Positions 46,478-56,764 of a stretch of DNA of 64,000 nucleotides are shown in pieces. Source of the DNA: Drechslerella dactyloides (taxonomy: Eukaryota; Ascomycota; Orbiliomycetes; Orbiliales; Orbiliaceae); the NCBI GenBank assembly GCA_020064725.1, contig JAGTWJ010000001.1, positions 5,766,001 to 5,830,000 of the forward strand, given 5' to 3'. The position numbers were made by a program, and so were the translations under genes. Every line of letters starts with the position of its first letter. Position 1 is the stretch's first letter. The notes beneath the pieces are model-generated. The model did no database searches. It saw nothing but the letters and a program-made list of their open reading frames with translations, and was not told where the DNA came from.

Positions 46478-48946
46478 ATGGCTTCGAATGACACTTTGAA
46501 ATTCTGTCCGCCACCCTTACTACCACTTGCGGATTATCCAGCAACAGGTGGAAGTACGTCTCCCTTAGTTTTCCTACGAGTGTCACTTGGTTTCCATTTA
46601 CGTACCTCTATATCCCAAGGTACGAGGTCGAAGGTCAGCTCTGACAATAATTGCTCTCGTAGGTATCAACGGTAGATTATGCGCCCCGATACCAACGCCG
46701 TTCGGCACGACATGGCCATGCTGCCTACCTTGCCCGAACCAAGATTGGGTTTATCCAGACAGTAAGGAATCGCAATATAGTTCCCGCTATTGAAGCTACT
46801 CGACGCATATTAACAGGAGTTGAAATCTCACAGACTTCTCAAAGCTGGTGGACGCCGTCGCATACGTCAATCTCGCAAGCGTAGCAGCATGCATCTTCAT
46901 GCTCATCAGTTTCTGGGCCCTGCCTACGACTCAAACACACCGGCACTACCTCAGCGTCAGTCTCGTCATCGCTGTCCTGATAATGGAGTCGGCATTCATC
47001 GTCGGGATGGCCACGAAGGACAAGCAGCATAAATGCATCAACGATATAACACCCTACGATATGTCGACGAGCGTGCCCTGCGCGCTATCCGGCACATTCG
47101 TCCTGTTAGGCGGATGGGGCGTTGTAATGTGGGGTGAGTGTCGAAACATCCTCAGTATGCCATACGGGCAAATTGTAGAATTCTAGAATGCCACGGCTAA
47201 CAGTGAATATTCAATAGTTTTCCTACGGGCGCTTTCCCTGCATCTGCAGATATGCTGGCAGGTAACGGCTGGCAAGCCATACTTCATCATCTCGCAGATC
47301 GCAGGCTGGGTGTTTCCCGCTGTGATGACGGCCATCGCTCTCGCCGTGACTGGGGTTTCACAAAGATTTGGAAACACCTGTCATATCAACACCAAGAATG
47401 GCCTGGCTACGTTCTGGGGTACGTATAAATGCGCCTCGCTCACAGGATCACCCTTCCATATTCCAACAAATCCTTCCGTTCTTCAGCTGCGTCCATGAAT
47501 ATGCAGGAACAGGGTTGCTGATTCGCGCGTTTTGCTCCACAGGTCCCCTCTTGGCTGTTGCAGCTGCAGCAATCGTCATACAGTTCGTAACGTAAGTGTC
47601 TTCGCCTTTAAAACTCTATCTTCGGCTTGCCCATGTGCACTGTACCAGTCTATATGCATGTTCGCTTCGTGCCTGGCATGGCAAGGGGCACATGTCCAAC
47701 CCCAAGATAGTATATCACTGTGGTGCACAGTTGTGTCATAGACTGCCTTTGTACAACGTGCTAACGTGATGCTTGTGCATATCTGCAGGTTCGGCTACTG
47801 CATCAATGTCTACCTCCGCAGTCTGTTTGAAGATGCACCACCAACGGAGGGCGGTTCCGTCACCTACACCAACAGCCGAATTTCGGCTACCTACAGTAAG
47901 TGGCACTCCTGAATCCAATGCACCTCCCTTGTGTATGCATACACAAAATCATACAATGCATCGACCGACTAACGATGTCACCAACGTCATACAGCCCAAG
48001 CACTGCGACGAGTAAAGCGTGTCGTCGCCATGCAATGGCGCGGTATCCTCGTCGTAATCGTTGTCATCGTGGACGTTATCGTCTTTGCTACCGTCTTCCT
48101 GCAGTTCGAGGGAACGACGGAGAAGAGCCCAGCCAACACCGAGCGAGCGAGCAAGTGGATCGAATGTCTCATTTTCAACAAGGGCGACAAGAACAAGTGC
48201 CTAGATGAAGCCAGTTCGATGGTAGTACCAGAAGTTACTGCCGCTGCAGTCCTCTTCCTTCTCTCGGTAGGACACCCGCTGAATTTCAACAATCCTACAT
48301 CTACGTTTCACCATTTGCTAACATCTAACCCTAGTGCAACGGCTTCTGGGTCGCCATATTCCTCGGCCGCTGGTCCATGATCACCGGCTGGTTTCAATTC
48401 TTCCGACGAAAGGAAGAATCCGCCGACGAGTTCGTCAGCTTCAACGCGGCAAGACCAAGCTCCTGGAGTCCCAATCCCCGCACCTACGAAGATCTCCCCT
48501 CCTCAGCTGCCAACTACAACGGCGAGGACCGCTACCGCGACGATATCACAAAGGGCGTCTACGAGATGGAATACGGCAAGCAGACTTCCATCGTCGTCCA
48601 TGAGAGCTTCCGACCCGGCTCTAAGAAGGACCATTTGGCAAAGCGCTCCTACAGCCAGCCGGGCCCCGGCGCCAACAAGAAGAGACCCGAGCGACCGCCC
48701 GTCGTGAATGAAGACGAGGAGCTCGGTCAAACCGGATACCATGCCAACATCATTGGCACGCAATCCCGTCCGACCCTCAGCCGGTCGGTCACAGCGCCGA
48801 TAGGCGTTGCGAGATCAGGTTCCCTACGGAGCCAGAATCTAAGTCCGAGCCAGGAGCTCGAGGCGTTAGAATTGAGTATCGCAGCTGCGAACCGAGGGCG
48901 GCAGAATAACCAACGGGCACCGTTCCCGTCTGCACATCGGATATAG
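46478..48946 (+). CDS. Frizzled/Smoothened-like (7-TM) receptor
   Basis: Eight exons: 46478-46553, 46663-46761, 46834-47133, 47218-47418, 47543-47591, 47789-47895, 47995-48266 and 48335-48946, giving 571 aa with every phase matching. After a short Cys-rich N-terminus (LPLADYPATGG, WPCCLPCPNQDWVYPD) come seven hydrophobic helices: VNLASVAACIFMLISFWA; YLSVSLVIAVLIMESAFIVG; a Cys-containing loop (HKCIND, SVPCALSG); GTFVLLGGWGVVMWVFL; IISQIAGWVFPAVMTAIALA; PLLAVAAAAIVIQFV; GILVVIVVIVDVIVFATVF; and TAAAVLFLLSCNGFWVAIF. This layout matches fungal Frizzled/Smoothened-like receptors that lack the full extracellular CRD. The 190-residue tail is cytosolic, Ser/Arg-rich and probably phosphorylated. Ligand and partner G protein are unknown. 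Confidence 0.8.
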
Positions 48947-50317
48947 AGCCAGCGGCATCTATATTTAGGCCCCCCATACTCTCTCCATTTCATTTCTCTT
49001 AATTTCTTTCTAATTCATTTGATATGACATTCATAGCGGCAGTCAGCTCTGGCATCTGAGCTCGTCTCAAAAGTTTATGAGTTTCCACCCATTTATTGCA
49101 TGCAGGCCTCGGACTGTCTGACGCGTTTTTGATTCCCCCATTTATCATCTCATTTACGACCATTCCCCCAATCACCGTTGTATTTAGTTCCCACCATCTG
49201 GCAGGAAGGCGTTTGGATATCTTTGGGTCTTCTGCATGTCCCATCTTTTATTGAGGAGGATTCATCCTTTGTACCTCCTTGCATTTCGGTCTATACCCGG
49301 CGCGTGTGCGTGCCATATGAATCTATTGTACCATATCTTGCACTGTTAGTGTAAACTCTACCAGTACCTACCAGTTAGGACTCAAATGATACTTAGTATT
49401 ACTCTCGTGACTTTGGTCAATTGATCTGCAGAGTCGTAATTCACACAGATCTTATCGGTGTAACCGTACATCTTCAATAGCATCGGGTAAATCTTGCTTT
49501 GCGTATTATAAGATTTCTTTCGCAAAGTTGACATTCATCTGCTCCAATTTCAATATGGCTATATATATAAAGATATGTAATCTAACGGGCACGCATCGGA
49601 GTGGACTGCTGCAGTGTAGCTTTATAGATCTAGGGCGTAAACGGGGTTGTCTCCGAGCATGCGCTCTTGTACAACAGCCACAGCAGTTGACGGGAGCCTC
49701 GATGCCCGGATCCGCGGACACAGACAAATGGCTGGTCCAACATTGCCCCTATGGCCTAAAGCTTCAAAGAAAACATGTCTATCATATCGTGTCTTCGAGG
49801 ATGCAAGAAGGCATCTGGCTTGCGAGACAAAGGATGCATCCTGTGAGACAGATATAGAAGCATTATCGATCTGTCACGTTGGACGGAGTTTGAAAATAAC
49901 TGAAGCATATCCATGTCGGGGAATCGCATGATCACAATCAATGGTAGCCAGATGGGCATTAATAGTTTTCATTCGATCGCCATTGCTAAGCGCATCTATC
50001 GCTCTAGCGCAGGATAATAGTATTTCGTACCCGGCGAGATAGTTCTACAAAAATACGCACGATACGGAGATAGATCCAAGGAGAAACAGGCGAGCCGTGC
50101 ACCCAAGGAAAGGTAACGAAAGATGGATGGACCATGCGGCATCCAGCAAGTCAATGGGGGATTTTCGGCCTGAAGATACAAGCGATCCAGTATGTTCGAG
50201 TGGTACAGGACTGCGTGGCTGTTGAAGTTTGAAGGAAATATCAAGAAGAAAGGGGAAATATAAGGTCCTGCGGATCCGTCTCCGGCCAAATGCGCGTGCA
50301 TTCCTTTTATCTCAATT
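48947..50317. other. spacer between convergent receptor and PCNA
   Basis: About 1.4 kb holding both 3' ends. A few short frames occur (49528-49931) without features. No gene seen. Confidence 0.5.
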
Positions 50318-51388
50318 TTACTCGTCTTCGCCAATCTATTTTCCAAAAGGTTAGCAACGCTCGTCGATATGTCGTAATGGTCTGATTGAGATAAATGCAT
50401 ACCTTTGGAGCAAGGTAGAACCGGAGGTAACCGGCTTCCATTTTATATTCCACCAGCAATGGTACCTCATTAGAGAGACACAATGAAACGGTCGGCGATA
50501 AAGAGGAAGCCTTGCAGAAGTTGACAAGGTACTTGAGTGAGAAGGTAAGGTTGACCGGCTCAGTAAGATCGATCTTGGTAGACTTGCTCTCGTCCTCGAC
50601 GTTGGTGTGCGGGCGGAGAGTGACGGATCCGTTGCCGATGTCGCCGGAACACGCGAACTTGACGCCCTCCTTCGTGGCTTCGATGGACACTATTCAAGTC
50701 AAACGATCAAATGGAGTTAATTAGCGTCATCACCATAGATAGGTAAATCAAGCTATCGAAGATGTCCATACCGCTCTCACTCAATGCCGACAAGTCTCTG
50801 CAGATCCTCTGGAACTCAGCAGATGGCAGACTGATGTTGGCAGCATAGTCGGTTTCCGGGATGCCCAAATGTTCCTGGTCGATATCCATCAACTTGATAT
50901 CGTATTCACTCATACGATCCGCCTGGGAGCTTTCGAAGGTAAGATTCAGGCTATCCGGTTGGTCCTCCGCCTTGAGCGTGAGGATGTCCTCATTCGCGGC
51001 CGCCCGGAGGACTTTCATCAAACTGTTTAAGTTGATTCCGAGGGCGATGTTGCGGTCGCATCGGAACGGTGAGAATCCGTCGGAGCGGAGGCTCATAGAC
51101 ACAAGGGCGACATGAGAGTTGTCCATAGCCTGAAGCTGGATACCTCCATCATTGCAGTCGAAGTTACAGTCCTGGACGAGATCCTTGATAGCCTCAACGA
51201 CCTAACATGGAACACGGGCGATCAGTCTGTTGCGTCTCCTCGAGCAGGGGATAGCTTGGGAAGCTACCTTCTTTAGGATCTGCGCTTGCTCGAGACGGGC
51301 CTCTAACACTGTTCAATGTTCCGTTTTAGCATCTGTTATATGGAAGCTGGGGGGCTGCGTAAGGCTGCATGGAGCAACGGAGCTTACT
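50318..51388 (-). CDS. pcna: PCNA, sliding clamp (start codon split by an intron)
   Basis: Exons read leftward: 51388 (only the A of ATG), 51308-51268, 51201-50772, 50689-50403 and 50335-50318 (18 nt). Together they give exactly 258 aa, the family length. PCNA encircles DNA and tethers polymerases and repair factors. Order: LEARLEQAQILKKVVEAIKD, DCNFDCNDGGIQLQAMD, then SHVALVSMSLRSDGF, the interdomain region with TLKAEDQPDSLNLTFE, LSESVSIEATKEGVKF, and the C-terminal MEAGYLRFYLAPKIGDEE. The first coding intron lies inside the ATG: donor GTAAGC after the A, acceptor CAG before TG. A leader exon must therefore precede 51388. The stop codon lies in the 18-nt last exon (encoding IGDEE). Two ACGCGT boxes lie further upstream. 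Confidence 0.97.
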
Positions 51389-52559
51389 CTTGACGGTTTG
51401 TATGTGGGAATCTGGGAGGTAGCAAGACCCTGGATTAGGGGAGAAGCTATCAGATCTGGGTATCCGACGCGAAACGTACGATTGGAAGAAGAGAGATGGA
51501 GGACGTTGAAGCTTCTGAAGCTATGGAAGTGTCTATAGGCACACGGTCGGATGGATGGTGAAGCTCAAGATCTGCTGGACTCTGAACCTTGTCGCGTGGA
51601 GGTTAAGAGCTATCAGGAGGGGTGTTTGTTGGCTGCTGTCCAACTCGAAATTTGCAGCTGTCCAGGACGCGTCTGCCAGGCTGCGGACACGCGTTAAGTA
51701 CCTGTATCACCGCAACACGCGGCAGCCGTGACCCACAACCTCATCTCCAACTCACAGCTGGCGAGAATATCTGATGTCTAGCTCGAACTCAAATTCAAAT
51801 CACAGCGGCATATGCAACGGTATCTACATCTACGTACGGCAATAAGATGACGAGAGGCAGCGTGAACAGCAGCAGAACAAATTAAAATTACCACTATACT
51901 GACGGATGCTATATACCTCGCTGGCAAAAATATTCGCTTTGAAGGAAAACAGAAAAAAGGGAAAAGGTCGCTGACGTTCGATGTCGAATTGGGTGTATGT
52001 ATACTATCGGGCTGCCGTACTGGCCGGAATGTAAGGGAAAATATTAGAAAGAACGCGGATCGTAGTCTCGTGTACCTGCATGGAGATTAAGGGAAACAGA
52101 AAATGTAAAGTGTATAAGGCTTTAGTTGAAAAGGCAAAACTGGGGAATGAGAAATATGGACAGCTAAAAGGTCACTATTTTTTAGGCTTTGCTTCTCTCG
52201 AGATCGATTACGGCCCCCGAGACTATACGGCGGGCTAAGGAAATACGGTACGGATAAGGAGATAGAGCGGCAAAGAGGGAAACGGTCGGAAGGAATATGC
52301 ACGGGAATCGAAATATGCATAGGTCGGGAAAGAAGCAGAGATTAGTCGGAAAGAAATAATTTTTAAACACCCTGTATAACACCACACCTTACAATAAAAA
52401 CGAAAGAAGAGAGAAAAGGCCGCCCAACCTGGGCAATGTATCACAGGGAACAAGGACGAAGAACAAGCGATGTAGGGAAAAAAAATAAAAGAAAAGGAAA
52501 AAAGGAAAAGAAGAAGGAAGGGAAAGAGGAAATGAAAAAAGAAGACAGGGACAACGGCG
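51389..52559. other. PCNA 5' leader and promoter, and 3' flank of the Msb1 tail
   Basis: Contains the non-coding first part of the PCNA leader exon, two MluI boxes and, toward 52,200-52,540, AT/GA-rich sequence. Frames on the minus strand (52182-52385 and others) are low-complexity. No further gene. Confidence 0.5.
51667..51694. promoter_or_regulatory. two ACGCGT (MluI cell-cycle box) elements upstream of PCNA
   Basis: ACGCGT at 51667-51672 and again at 51689-51694, 22 bp apart start to start, about 280-305 bp upstream of the PCNA start. MBF (Mbp1-Swi6) binding at such boxes drives G1/S genes including yeast POL30; function here is inferred from sequence and position. Confidence 0.7.
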
Positions 52560-53265
52560 TCAGCGGCCGAAGAAGGGGATTGGGGCCGTTGACATAAGGA
52601 CGACCTCTTCCGCACTGGAGGTTGCCGAAGGAGTGCAGGAGACTGGCGAGAAGGCGCCAGCCTCATACAGGCCGAGGTGGCCCGGCCCCGACCCCTCGCC
52701 CCCACTATCGCTCTCGCTCTCGCTCCCGCCCTCGGATGGCTCGGAGCTGCTGCTCTGCGAGTAGAGGTGCGGGAACCACCTCCGCAGGGTGGACTGCGGG
52801 ACATGGGGGTACATGTCCCGCCAGTCCTCCCTGCTGGAGTCTTCCGCGTCCTGATCGTGATCGTGGTAGGTGGGCGCGTAGGACTGTGGGAGGCGAGGGC
52901 GCAGGGTGACGACCATTCTCAGCCACTCGGACCGAGAATAGGCCGCCCCCCAGCCGTATGCCTCGTTGAGGACCATCTCGGGCTCCTCTGGCCCGTCCTC
53001 TCCCTCTCCCTCCTCCCTCAGCGCCCGCGCGTACCTCTCCTCCATCTCCTGCTGCCGCTTCCCCCCCCACCTTCGGCTTTGGAATGTACTTTCTATTGTC
53101 AAAGCGCTCGACAATAGACGATGGGAACATCCCATCGACATCTGCCCCACCCAGCCTCTCCTCAAAGAGGCTGAGCTCCCCCTCCAACCTCTTATTCCTC
53201 CTCTTAATGCTAAGTGGTTTGAAGACTTTCTTCAACCACTTTTTGGCTGCCTTGGGGGAGCGTTT
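52560..53265 (-). pseudogene. Msb1-like C-terminal tail, out of the main frame
   Basis: Downstream of the Msb1 stop at 53266-53268 the same frame stays open and protein-like (KAAKKWLKKVFKPLSIK, LEGELSLFEERLGGADVDG, MFPSSIVERFDN, RKYIPKPK). At a run of eight C on the plus strand (53061-53068) the protein-like reading moves by one base into another frame (KRQQEMEERYARALREE, AYGWGAAYSRSEWLRMVV, then PHVPQSTLRRWFPHLY) and ends at a stop at 52560. One base fewer in the run would join the two parts. This looks like the conserved end of Msb1, so it is either a decayed tail, a sequence error, or joined by unusual splicing. Confidence 0.6.
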
Positions 53266-56200
53266 CTACTGCTCCATCCCAGAGGTCAACTGCGCGACCC
53301 TGGCCTTGATCCGCGCAACCCGCGATTCAATCGCTAAAACACCACATTAGCACGAGCTTGTCAAATAAATATTCAGGATGGTATAACAAAACTTACACTC
53401 CTCGCCATCGGCGGCTGGGTTGGCAGCTGGTGGAGCCGGTGTCGTCGTCGCCGCCGCCGCCTGATTCGCTTTTGCGCGGGCAGCCGCATTCGCCTTAATC
53501 TGCGCCCAGCGGTCCTGGACTGGCTCCAGGGCTGGCGAAACCTGGGGCGACAGTTGCTCCATAACGGGCTCCACAATGGGCTCTTCGACCTTCTCGTTCG
53601 GCGGGGAGATGTCGTATCGGCTGTCCGTTGCTGGGACATCTGGAATGTTGTCATTGGATGTACGGAAGCGCGTCTGTGAAGCATTTGGCTGGATCGGTGA
53701 GGGACTCGGAGAGGAGTCGTCATCGTCGGGAACAAATGCCGGAACATCAAGAGGTCCCTGGTTGAACATTGAGAACTCGGTCTTGGCAGCTGATTCCTCG
53801 AGAATGGAGGCGGCCGGAGTGGTGTCGCGGGTAGCGATAGGCTTGGGGCTGACCGGCGGAGTCTCCCGAGCTGTTCTGAAGGACTCAAACGGAGTGGGTT
53901 CTGCGGAGACCGTGGTGGTGACGTTGTTCCCGTTGCTTACCGGATCCTTTGTCCGAATGGACGGGCGTCGCTCCGCAAGACCAGGAACTGTAAGAGTTTT
54001 AGGAGAAGTCTGTACTTGGACGGAGGCACGCCGGTTTGTGGAGGATTTGTTACCGAAAAATTTGCGCAGCTTGCTGACCTTCTGGCCCTGTTCTCCAGAA
54101 ATTTCGGGGCTGGTTGCCCTCTCAGAGACGGAAATGTTGGTGAACGTTTGGCTCAACGGAGAATGCTCCTCGTGAAATTCGGCTTCGGGCTCTGGAATAG
54201 CTGGCTGCGGTTTGTGGGAGATGATCTCCAAGGACGCAGCGGAAACCGGCTCATCCTTAACCTTCTTCGGCGTAACGGTCTGAACTGGTTTGACTGGCTC
54301 AGGAACGGGAACAGTAACGGGTGCGGGCGCAGGTGCAGGCGCAGGAGGAGGTGCAGGTGGAGGCGCGCGAGGGGATGCGAGAGGCGGAGATATAACACGA
54401 GGAGAGGAAACGGATGGGGACGAAGGAGTGGTTGTGTTATATGCGCCTGCACCATTCTCAAGAGGAGCAGGTGGGAGGCTCTTCTGCGATGGATTATTGA
54501 GACTCGCCATTGAGGTTGCGCCAGCGAGATATGCCTCTCTGATAGCCGCCTTATCGTAGTTCTTCGCCCATGTCATCGCTTGCGAGGCTTCCTTCATGAT
54601 CGTGGGCTGTAGCGTCATGATGCTCGAGGTCGTCATAACCTTCTCAGCAGGGCGATCCGGTGGGTTTGGTCTCGGCCGGGCTACCGCCTCATGGCCACGG
54701 TTTCGTAGTGTCGCCGCCGTGTTTCTGATGGTCTGCTGCTGTTCTGCGTAATGCGTTGGTCGATGTGAAAGCGAAGCGGTCGAATACCCATTCTGTTTGT
54801 TTGGCTGAGGAGCAGGCTCTCTCTTGTCAACTGACTTGCGTCTAGTCAGCCGATTTCGCATGGTCCTCTTCCTGTCCTTCTTGGAAGCAAGGAATATTTC
54901 ATCGGTACTGTTGTTCTTCAGTGCTCCTTTAACTTTCTCTTCAACGATGACCCACTTGATGCCCCGGATAACGGTGTCGAACATAGCACACCGTCCGAAG
55001 ACTGCCTTTCGGGCTAGTGTCTCCTCAGGAGCCAAACTGGTCATCCAGACGAGCCAGAATGCATCGTCGATCATGATTGTTGTGATGCTGGCCAATTCAC
55101 CAGGCTCGAGAAGTGCTTCTTCCGGACGACGGTTGGATTGAACACTCCTCGCTCTGGATGTTTCGATAGCTGGGAGGAGTTTATCCGGAGACAGCAGGAT
55201 TGGAGGCGGCGTCCTTGCCTCAGTTGCTGACTCGCCGAATCCAGAAGCCATAAAGTCAGCCCAAGACGGGGTTGTCGGTCTCGCAAGGTCGATTGGTTTC
55301 TGCTTCTGAATTATTTTGCCGTTATTCTGCTGACGCTTCTTGAATGTCTGTCCCGAGGCGCCGAAAATGCTATCATCGTCGCCAGACCCTTCTGAATCCT
55401 CCAAAGCCGAAAATCCGAGATCCTGGAATCTACCCCAGGACTGATCACCGGAGGCTGCCGCCGCGGCTCCTTGCTTTTGTGATTGATTCGCGGAGGAAAT
55501 GCATTTAAGGATACGCTTGGATTCATCAGTAAGCGCCTGGACCGGATCCTCATGTTCGGAGAATTCCTGCAAAGGATGGCTTTCATCGCCAAAGTCGAAG
55601 TTACGGGCGCGACGCAGAAGTGCGAAAGGTGTTGGCGAAACAGTATCAACGGTCATGATAATTCTGCTCGTCTGTTCCTTCAGAAACGCCGAAGGCGCCG
55701 GTGGGTATTGGATGTCATAGAGGAGTTGTTGTAACGATATGGGCAGCACCGATACGCCACCTTTCCCGGTAGGGGCAAGCGAGCGGAGATAGGCAAAGAA
55801 CAGATGGCACGTAGCTAGCGCAGCTCTGCATGGTTGAACCGGGGTCAGTTTTAAGGTAAAACAGATGGAAATAGTAGATTCTGCTCACTTTGTGTACGAC
55901 TCGTAGCCTCCCTCGAAACCGAACCCATTGTCGGTGTGCTCGAACGCCCACCAGCCTGCCATTCGAGAGATCTTGAGAGGAGTCAGCCCATTGTGCTTGC
56001 CGTTAGCCGCAATGGCGGAGAGAAGGTCGAAAAAGTCGAAGATGATCGCCGATCGAGCTTCCGAGTCTACGCTGAGTGGAATGAATGTCGGGAATGCATT
56101 GCGCGACATCTCCGAGTCTGTTGTCGCCCGTTAGTTTTGCCCTGTGTCACCATCCCAACTCGAGTTGCCTGCACTCACCAATCTCGCCAACACGGAAGAG

Positions 56201-56764
56201 CTCGTATGAGTCCCAGGAGACAACGCCACCAGGGATTCTCGCCCAACACCACTTCATGATGCTGCACAGAACCTGCAGCGTACATACGTCAGTTGCGGTT
56301 GTTTCAGATATTTGGCGAAGTGTTGGTTTGTTTGTGATTAATTACCATGATGTCTGTGAGACGCAGCTCGCGAACGAGTCGGTCTCCTCGTAGCGGGCCA
56401 TTGAAATCGAGCTCGCTGCTGAAATACTTGCGGATGAATGGGCGAGCGGAGCTTGGCTCATTGGAAGGTCGGAAGGGTAGGATGAAGAACGGCGTCGTCA
56501 GACCTGCGAAGGACGTCGTCAGTTTGATAAGGTCGAGATGAAAGGATCCAACAGCAATGTAACTTCCTCACCCCGTGATTTGATTTCGGTTGTGCAAGCT
56601 TTCACCAGCTCGGATATTTCCTCGGGAGAGACCTGGATCTTGTCCCACGGATCTTGGTACACAGGAGTTTTCGTCGCGACCTCTGTCGTTTGGCTGTCGG
56701 AGCCCTTGGACTTCTTTGATTTGCCGGGACTCGCTTTGCCCCTGAGGGCTTTCAGAAAGGACAT
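53266..56764 (-). CDS. msb1: Msb1, morphogenesis and Rho-GTPase signalling scaffold
   Basis: Six exons: 56764-56572, 56503-56346, 56272-56179, 56117-55889, 55825-53397 and 53333-53266, giving 1056 aa up to a TAG. Every junction keeps phase. Msb1 acts with Cdc42/Rho1 pathways in polarised growth; its N-terminal domain has a RhoGAP-like fold. Visible blocks: MSFLKALRGK; a helical region with PWDKIQVSPEEISELVKAC; then FIRKYFSSELDFNGPL, LRLTDIMVLCSIMKWCWARI, DLLSAIAANGKHNGLTPLKI, MAGWWAFEHTDNGFGFEGGY and CHLFFAYLRSLAPTGK. These are the domain's conserved signatures. The second half is a long Pro/Ser-rich disordered region with SPRVISPPLASPRAPPP and APAPAPVTVPVPEPV. The TAG falls about 20 codons after the last intron, with conserved-looking sequence continuing beyond it. 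Confidence 0.88.
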
